From Streptomyces sp. ISL-94 (lineage in GTDB: Bacteria; Actinomycetota; Actinomycetes; Streptomycetales; Streptomycetaceae): 55,468 bases of DNA. The translations under genes were made by a program, and so were the position numbers. Where the stretch lies: contig NZ_JAGGOZ010000042.1 of the NCBI RefSeq assembly GCF_018614075.1, positions 1 to 55,468 on the forward strand, given 5' to 3'. This document shows positions 50,257-55,468 of the stretch, piece by piece; the stretch's first letter is position 1; every line of letters begins with the position of its first letter. The notes beneath the pieces are model-generated. The model saw only the letters and a list, made by a program, of their open reading frames with translations, had not been told where the DNA came from and made no database searches.

Positions 50257-51522
50257 TCATCTCCCCTCCGAAAGCCTGCCGACGGGGAGCCGCAGGGTGG
50301 TCATCGCGCCCCCGTCGGGGGCGTTGGTGAAGCTGAGTGCGATCTCCAGCACCGCCGCCTGGCCGGCCACGATCGTCAGTCCCAGGCCGTGGCCGCGGCC
50401 GCGGCCCGGATCGCCGGTTCGGAAACGCTGCGGGCCCTGTTCGATGAGCTCGGGCGGGTAGCCGGGCCCGTGGTCGCGGACCACGATCACCGGGCCCTCC
50501 ACGGTCACCTCGACGGGGGGCCGGCCGTGCTTGTGCGAGTTGACCAGCAGGTTGGCCAGGATCCGGTCCAGCCGGCGCCGGTCGGTGAGCACCGTCGCGT
50601 CCCGGACCACCGTGACCTCGGCGGCCAGCCGGGTCCCGGCGACCGCCCGCCGCACCGCCCGGCCGAGCTCCACCCGAGCCAGGTCGGCCCGTTCGACGCC
50701 CGAGTCCAGCCGGGAGATCTCCAGCAGGTCCTCGGTGAGCAGGTGCAGGGCGTTGAGCCGGTCATTGATCATCTCCTTGGGGCGGCCCTCCGGCAGCAGC
50801 GCGGCCGCGGCCAGCGAGCCCGTGAGGGGGGTGCGCAGCTCGTGCGCGACATCCGCGGTGAAGCGCTTCTCGGCCTCCAGCCGGTCCTGGAGCGACCCGG
50901 CCATCGAGTCCAGGGCCTGTGCCACGTCCCGTACCTCGTCCCGGTAGCGGGTGGGCCGCGTGTCGTCGGGGCCCCCGCCTGCCGGGAAGCCCACCCGGGC
51001 GTCCAGGTCCCCGGCACTGATCCGGCGGGCCACGGCGGCCGTGGTCGCGAGGCGCCGGCTGATCCGGTTGGCGAGGAATAGGCCCGCCAGCGCCACCACT
51101 CCGGCCGCGAGCACCGAGGAGGCGAGGATCGCGGCGTCGATGTCCCGCAGCCGGTCGCGGGTGCTCTCGTACGGGATCCAGACCGCGAGGGCCTTCTTGT
51201 CGGCGGGCGCGGCGGCCCACATGACGGGCTTGTCGCCGTGCTCGCCGACCATGCTGCCGGTCCGGCCTCGTGCGACCAGGTCGCGCAGGGGGCGGGGGAG
51301 GCCGGGCGGGTCGAGGGCCACGTCGACGTCGCCGTGCGTGGTGCCGTACTCGTAGTGGCCGAGGGCGTGGTCCAGTTCGGTGTTCACGTCCTTGCGGACC
51401 TCCCCGACGATCTGCCGGGCGACCACGTTGTGCACGAGGATGCCCAGGGCGGCGGCGACCAGGCAGCACACCATCGTGGTGGTCAGCGCGATCTTCCAGC
51501 GGAGGCTGCTCAGCGCGCGCAT
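50257..51522 (-). CDS. Two-component sensor histidine kinase
   Basis: A 421-residue membrane kinase. It has TM1 (about 10-32), an extracytoplasmic sensor (about 33-128), TM2 (about 130-152), HAMP (about 150-215), a HisKA domain with phospho-acceptor His227 (DVAHELRTPLTG), and HATPase_c with N-box ILANLLVNSHKHG, G1 VVRDHGPGYP and G2 GRGHGLGLTIV. The start overlaps the 3' end of the upstream lipoprotein gene by 13 bp, so it is coupled. No response regulator gene is present on either side. The lipoprotein-kinase pairing loosely recalls the cse envelope-stress locus, which does include a regulator. Confidence 0.9.
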   Translation of the reverse strand: MRALSSLRWKIALTTTMVCCLVAAALGILVHNVVARQIVGEVRKDVNTELDHALGHYEYGTTHGDVDVALDPPGLPRPLRDLVARGRTGSMVGEHGDKPVMWAAAPADKKALAVWIPYESTRDRLRDIDAAILASSVLAAGVVALAGLFLANRISRRLATTAAVARRISAGDLDARVGFPAGGGPDDTRPTRYRDEVRDVAQALDSMAGSLQDRLEAEKRFTADVAHELRTPLTGSLAAAALLPEGRPKEMINDRLNALHLLTEDLLEISRLDSGVERADLARVELGRAVRRAVAGTRLAAEVTVVRDATVLTDRRRLDRILANLLVNSHKHGRPPVEVTVEGPVIVVRDHGPGYPPELIEQGPQRFRTGDPGRGRGHGLGLTIVAGQAAVLEIALSFTNAPDGGAMTTLRLPVGRLSEGR

Positions 51523-52232
51523 CGCGGTCCGTCGCCGGCCTGGGAGGTGTCCGGGAGAGCGGGGCATTCGTCGAGGGTGAGCTGGGAGAGGTTCATGGTC
51601 CCGGCCTTCGAGTCCCAGACGTAGTCGGAGACGGCGACGTACTTCGGGTTCGAGGTGGGTTCCCGGACCGCCAGGTGCTCGGCGGCCACCTCGACGCCCT
51701 CCAGGACCGCGCGGCGGGACAGCACGCGGGCGATGGAGCCGTCGTCCTGGACGGTGTAGACGCGCAGCTCGCTGAGGCGGCCGTCGATGTCGAGGGCGGT
51801 GATCAGCTCCTCCCGGCCGTTGCCGGTCAGGTCGTGCAGGACGCCGGGGCGGACCGGGCAGTCGGGGCCGCCGTCCACAGCCTGTGTGCAGAGCGCGAGC
51901 CGCTGGACGGCGTGGGGGTCGACGAGACGGCCGGTCCCGCCGTCCTGGGCGGTGGCGGAGGTGATGTCGGCGCGGACGACGGCCAGGGCGTCCACGCCGC
52001 GCATGCTGAGGTTGGCGACCTTGGGGAGGCCGGGCACGACGGCGGCCGTGCCGTGCTTCTGGCCGGGATCGGGTGGGGCGGGGCGGATGTTCTTCCACAG
52101 GCTCTGGGGGGCGTGCACGGTGCCGAGGTCGCCTTCGCTCCGGAGGCCTTGTACGTCGGCGCAGCCGGTCGCTGCCGCGAGCAGGGCGGTGAGGGCGGTT
52201 CCGGCCAGGGCGCGGTGGCTGCGCATGCGCAT
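51510..52232 (-). CDS. Lipoprotein encoded with the sensor kinase
   Basis: A 240-residue protein with a lipoprotein signal peptide (RALAGTALTALLAAATGC, acylated Cys near residue 24) and a soluble extracytoplasmic domain with FG-GAP/VCBS-like features (VLHDLTGNGREELITALDIDGRLSELRVYTVQDDGS) and four further Cys. The ATG at 52232 has GGGGAG 8 bp upstream. It overlaps the kinase start, suggesting it modulates the kinase sensor domain from outside the membrane, which is inference from coupling. Confidence 0.82.
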   Translation of the reverse strand: MRMRSHRALAGTALTALLAAATGCADVQGLRSEGDLGTVHAPQSLWKNIRPAPPDPGQKHGTAAVVPGLPKVANLSMRGVDALAVVRADITSATAQDGGTGRLVDPHAVQRLALCTQAVDGGPDCPVRPGVLHDLTGNGREELITALDIDGRLSELRVYTVQDDGSIARVLSRRAVLEGVEVAAEHLAVREPTSNPKYVAVSDYVWDSKAGTMNLSQLTLDECPALPDTSQAGDGPRCAR

Positions 52233-52384
52233 GTCCCGATGCTCCCCCGCCGCTCCCCGCGAGGCCCGGCCACGGACCCATCCGGGGGACCCCCGGCGGG
52301 GGCGCGGCTCACAGCAGCGGCCTGCCGGCCGCCCCGGGGCTCCGCCCCGGACCCTTGAGCCGCACCTGCCCGGCACGGCCGGCC

Positions 52385-52414
52385 TCGGCGTTTGAGGCGC
52401 GGGGCGGAGCCCCG
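52385..52414 (+). repeat. Streptomyces extragenic repeat, second copy
   Basis: TCGGCGTTTGAGGCGCGGGG followed by CGGAGCCCC matches the element at 15417-15445 and lies immediately beyond the 3' end of the FUSC gene. GC-rich dyads at 52331-52350 accompany it. Confidence 0.7.
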
Positions 52415-52415
52415 G

Positions 52416-54392
52416 TTATCGGTGGGTGAGGGCGCGGGCCGCTGCGAGCTCCTGGTGGAGGGGGGAGAGGACGCCGGAGGTGGGGGAGGGGGGTTTCAGC
52501 GGGGCGTTGACCGGGGTTTCGTTGGTGCGGACCGCCTCCGCCAGGGAGCGGAGTTGGGCGGTGACGGCGGCGACCTCCGCCGGCGAGGGAGGGTCCGCGC
52601 CGTGGTTGACGCGGACGCGGGCGGCGGTGGTCGCGTCCACGATGCGTTCGACGGCGACGACGAGGGGCCACCACGCCGCGGCCCGCGCGCCCGTCGGGGG
52701 CGGTTCGGTCAGCGCCCGCTGGAACTCGCTGCGGACGCCCGAGAGCTCGCGGTAGATCCGCCGCCGCGCCTGCAGGCGGGCCGTGCGGGCCGCCTGCAGG
52801 CCCGCCTCGGTCTGCGGCTGGGCGCCGAACGCCCGCTCCACGTACCGCGCGGCATCGTCCACGGTGTCGGCGAGCCGGTCCCCGATCCGCGTGCGCCAGC
52901 TCTCGGGCCACAGCAGGTAGCCCGCGACGAGGGTGATGGCGCAGCCGATCAGGCTGTCCAGCAGCCGCGGGCGGATCAGGTCGAAGCCCTGGTGGTTGAG
53001 CAGGTCCGAGAGGAGGAGGATCACCGGGGTGATCGCCGCGGTCTGGAAGGCGTACCCCTTGGCGGAGAAGGCGGGGATCAGGGCGGCCAGGACCATCATG
53101 ACCGGTACGTCCCACCAGCCGCGCGGCACCTCGGACAGCACGGCTGCGGCGATGACCAGCCCGGCCGCGGTGCCCAGGGCGCGCAGCACGGCCCGGGAGA
53201 ACACCGAGCCGAAGTCGGGCTTCAGGACGAAGGTGACGGTCAGTGCGACCCAGTAGGACCGCTCGACCTCCACGAGGGAGACGAGGCACTGGGCGAGGCC
53301 GATGCACAGGGCGAGGCGCAGCCCGTACCGCCAGGAGGCCCGCGACATCATCATGTCCCGCACCGCGCGCCGGGCGCGGACCCGCAGGGCGGCGGGCCGG
53401 CCGAGCCGGTCGTCGACGTTGTACGGGTCCGGTTCGGCGAGGTGCACGATGCTCGCCGCGTGCCGCAGGGCGGAGTCGACGGCCCGCTCGGCCGGGGTGT
53501 GCGCTGCGGGCAGGTCCAGGACGGGGGCGCCGGTGCGGCCCTCCTCGACGGCGTCCGCCAGCTCCCGTACCGCCGCCGGGATCTCCGGCGGCAGCGGCCG
53601 GCCGCGCAGGTGCGCGGCGGGGGCGGCCTCCACCAGCGGGATCACCACGTTGAGCTGGGCCAGCATCCGCACCAGGGCGGGGCTGCGGCCGTGCACCCGG
53701 GCCCGGCGGCCGAGCACCAGGTCGTAGGCGTGGTTCAGGGCCTGGGTGACCTGGTGGCGGCGTTCCTCGTAGGCGGGACCGCCGGCGGCCTCCAGGTTGT
53801 CGGCCAGGGCCCGGTAGGTGGCCGCGACGGCGGCGCGCTCGGGCTGCCGGCCGCGCAGCGGCCAGCCGAGCAGGGTGAGGAGGAGGACGAACAGCCCGCC
53901 CGCGGTCATCAGCAGGGGGGCCGTCCACCAGGGGCGGGGCAGCGGGAGCCCGGCACCGACCACGGCGTTGAGGAGGAACAGCAGCCCGGACACGGAGGCG
54001 ACCGTGCCGATGGAGGAGATCATCCCGGAGATCAGGGCGATGAGGGTGAGGGCGCCGACGGCGAGCCAGCCGTGCCCGAAGACCAGGGTGCCCAGCGCGA
54101 CCCCGACGGCTCCGAAGAGCTGCGGGATCGCGATGTTCAGGATCCGCATCCGGTAGGCGTCGGCGGTGTCGCCGATGACCCCGGAGAGGGCGCCCATGGA
54201 GACGAGCGCGCCGTATTCGGGCTCGTCCAGGGCGAAGCCGACGGCGAGGGGCGCGGCCATCGCCACCGCCGCGCGCAGCACGGCGGCCCAGGGGATCGGC
54301 GCGGTGCCCGGCCGCAGTCCCTTGAGCAGCCAGGCGGGCGGAGCCAGCGGGTGCTGCCTGGTTCGCCCGGAGGGTATCTGTTCGGTGCTCAT
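52416..54392 (-). CDS. FUSC family membrane protein (aromatic acid exporter-like)
   Basis: A 658-residue protein with two blocks of about five or six hydrophobic helices (about 25-165 and 355-485), each followed by a soluble helical domain, the YccS/ArAE FUSC architecture. The second block carries the FUSC signature (RASWRYGLRLALCIGLAQCLVSLVEVERSYWVALTVTFVLKPDFGSVFSRAVLRALGT; key residues W, R, R, L, Y, W, P). It is probably an efflux transporter of organic or aromatic anions; the substrate is unknown. ATG 54392. Confidence 0.9.
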   Translation of the reverse strand: MSTEQIPSGRTRQHPLAPPAWLLKGLRPGTAPIPWAAVLRAAVAMAAPLAVGFALDEPEYGALVSMGALSGVIGDTADAYRMRILNIAIPQLFGAVGVALGTLVFGHGWLAVGALTLIALISGMISSIGTVASVSGLLFLLNAVVGAGLPLPRPWWTAPLLMTAGGLFVLLLTLLGWPLRGRQPERAAVAATYRALADNLEAAGGPAYEERRHQVTQALNHAYDLVLGRRARVHGRSPALVRMLAQLNVVIPLVEAAPAAHLRGRPLPPEIPAAVRELADAVEEGRTGAPVLDLPAAHTPAERAVDSALRHAASIVHLAEPDPYNVDDRLGRPAALRVRARRAVRDMMMSRASWRYGLRLALCIGLAQCLVSLVEVERSYWVALTVTFVLKPDFGSVFSRAVLRALGTAAGLVIAAAVLSEVPRGWWDVPVMMVLAALIPAFSAKGYAFQTAAITPVILLLSDLLNHQGFDLIRPRLLDSLIGCAITLVAGYLLWPESWRTRIGDRLADTVDDAARYVERAFGAQPQTEAGLQAARTARLQARRRIYRELSGVRSEFQRALTEPPPTGARAAAWWPLVVAVERIVDATTAARVRVNHGADPPSPAEVAAVTAQLRSLAEAVRTNETPVNAPLKPPSPTSGVLSPLHQELAAARALTHR

Positions 54393-54404
54393 TCTCTCCC
54401 AGCT

Positions 54405-54455
54405 ACCTCCCCCAGACTCCGTCCGGGGGGACCCCCACGGAGGTGCCCCCAGCTT
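54405..54455. repeat. GC-rich extragenic hairpin element
   Basis: CTCCCCCAGACTCCGTCCGG, then GGGGACCCCCACGGAGGTGC with several nested dyads (CTCCGT/ACGGAG, GGGG/CCCC). It is of a type that recurs between Streptomyces genes, here between the FUSC gene start and the next minus-strand gene end. A related GGGGGACCCCC hairpin lies near 52282-52300. Confidence 0.5.
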
Positions 54456-54528
54456 CCGTGCGGCCGCTTGCGCATCGGTTCTTCTGGGCTCTTCTGCGTC
54501 GTTCTGCGTGCGTTGGTACCTTCCGAGC

Positions 54529-55356
54529 TTATGGGGTGCGGCGCAGTCGGCCCATCAGCCAGGCGCCGAGCGCGGCGGCGAGCCCGACGGCCAGCACCAC
54601 CCAGGTGGTGGTGCGCAGGAACGAGGTGAGGGCGTCGTACACCGCCCCGGCGGCCGGCCGGTCGATGTCGGCGGGCAGATCGTCGAGGGTGAGCCGGCGG
54701 CACACGTCCACGGCGATCCCCAGCAGTACGGCCCCGACCGCGAGCCCCAGCCCGGTGGCCATCACGGCGCGCCGCCGGTGGAGGGCGACCGCGATGGCCG
54801 CCGCCGCCAGGACCAGGGTCAGTACGGGGAGCCAGATTCCGGCGACCTGGAGCATGTGGAACCCCTTCCGGAGCGCGGCGAGGTTGTCGTACTCCATGAC
54901 CTTCACGGAGAGGTGGGTCACCGGGATGCGGTCGGCGAAGGGCACGCCGTCGGCAACGAGTTCCCACTTGACCTCGTCGATGACGGGAGCGAGGTCGATG
55001 GTGAGGGCGTCGCCGTGGCCGGTGGTGAGGGCGTCGAGGAAGGCGGTGTGGGCGGCGCGGTTGGCCGCGTCCCAGGCGGTGCGGTAGGCGGGGGTGCCGG
55101 CGAAGGAGCGCAGGGCCTCGCCGAGCAGGGCGTCCACCCCGCCCTGGAAGGGACCCGCGTCGATCTGGCCGGAGAGGGCGCGGCCGGCCTGGGTGACGAC
55201 GACGTCCTGGACGGCCGGGTTGCGGGCGAGGGGGGACATGACGGCGGTGTAGCGGTCGGCGTCGCCCAGCTCGTGGTCGGCCCAGTACGCGACGGCGCTC
55301 GCGGGCACCAGCAGGGCCACGAGCGCGATGAGTACAGCCGACAGGATGGTGCGCAC
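54529..55356 (-). CDS. Conserved integral membrane protein of unknown function
   Basis: A 275-residue protein from GTG 55356 (288 if from ATG 55395). It has an N-terminal membrane helix (ILSAVLIALVALLVPASAVAYWA), an extracytoplasmic domain of about 150 residues (DADRYTAVMSPLARNPAVQDVVV ... DLAPVIDEVKWELVADGVPFADRIPVTHL), and three C-terminal helices. This layout matches a common actinomycete membrane family of unknown role. It may be co-transcribed with the FUSC gene, 136 bp downstream across a hairpin repeat. Bases 55396-55468 show no further gene. Confidence 0.8.
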   Translation of the reverse strand: MRTILSAVLIALVALLVPASAVAYWADHELGDADRYTAVMSPLARNPAVQDVVVTQAGRALSGQIDAGPFQGGVDALLGEALRSFAGTPAYRTAWDAANRAAHTAFLDALTTGHGDALTIDLAPVIDEVKWELVADGVPFADRIPVTHLSVKVMEYDNLAALRKGFHMLQVAGIWLPVLTLVLAAAAIAVALHRRRAVMATGLGLAVGAVLLGIAVDVCRRLTLDDLPADIDRPAAGAVYDALTSFLRTTTWVVLAVGLAAALGAWLMGRLRRTP

Positions 55357-55468
55357 GTCACCAGGGAAAGCCGGTACGGGGCCCGGCGCCAGCATTGTTG
55401 GTGCGGGTGGGTGGCATGTCGTCAGCGTGGCCGCCCCCGGTCACAGCTGGTGCTGTGACCGGAAAGGT

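Noticed and set aside
52392..54629. Plus-strand 745-codon ORF opposite the FUSC gene
   Set aside because: Hydrophilic Gly/Arg/Asp-rich shadow covering the extragenic repeats.

Overview
The window is a stretch of a Streptomyces (or very close actinomycete) core chromosome. The evidence is very high GC with strong third-position GC bias, many GTG/TTG starts and TGATG/ATGA stop-start couplings, a mycothiol-dependent enzyme family, several DUF5753/DUF397 regulators, and a gene order that from memory resembles the Streptomyces coelicolor region from about SCO3790 (PhoX-type) through aspS and the pirin gene with the phiC31 attB to a branched-chain ketoacid dehydrogenase E2. A perfect parS site at 50219-50232 fits a location in the oriC-proximal core.

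Layout. 1-1176: 3' part of a 2-oxoacid dehydrogenase E2 gene and its terminator. 1270-9370: a GNAT gene, then a tightly coupled operon of an SseB-like protein, a helical ESX-type partner, a 1542-residue RHS polymorphic toxin (RHS1) and two candidate immunity/accessory genes. 9371-13213: small accessory genes (orphan DUF397, hypothetical, aminoglycoside nucleotidyltransferase-like) and a two-gene unit of a papain-like protease with a propeller-lectin tail followed 10 bp later by a chagasin-like (I42) inhibitor. 13298-17438: GntR regulator/MFS transporter pair, a 69-bp tandem repeat, a maleylpyruvate isomerase-like enzyme and a nitrilase-superfamily amidase. 17494-23540: a second toxin locus, paralogous to the first, with an inverted-repeat-rich promoter region, partner, RHS2, immunity candidate and a frameshifted colicin-D-immunity-like gene. 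23566-25337: two conserved hypothetical genes.

25572-30017: a 4.4-kb integrative element carrying a large serine integrase, a DUF6879/HTH-DUF5753 module and small Cys-rich proteins. It sits inside the 5' end of an NHLRC2-like thioredoxin/NHL-repeat gene. The element brings its own diverged copy of the promoter-proximal region and first 53 codons, so the broken host gene is reconstituted at the right end while the native 5' end remains at the left end as a 52-codon stub directly upstream of the integrase.

29857-55356: mostly core genes. These are the NHL/thioredoxin gene, M18 aminopeptidase, a double zinc-finger-like protein, an acyl-CoA dehydrogenase, an ATP-binding/HTH/DUF397 regulatory cluster, an SseB protein, a DUF5937-like ArsR regulator, an I36 secreted inhibitor, pirin (with a phiC31-attB-like site), an AI-2E family exporter, a SpoIIE-type PP2C phosphatase, aspS, a VWA protein, a Tat-exported PhoX phosphatase behind a PHO box, a sensor kinase with a lipoprotein partner, a FUSC transporter and a membrane protein. 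No tRNA, rRNA or CRISPR array was recognised.
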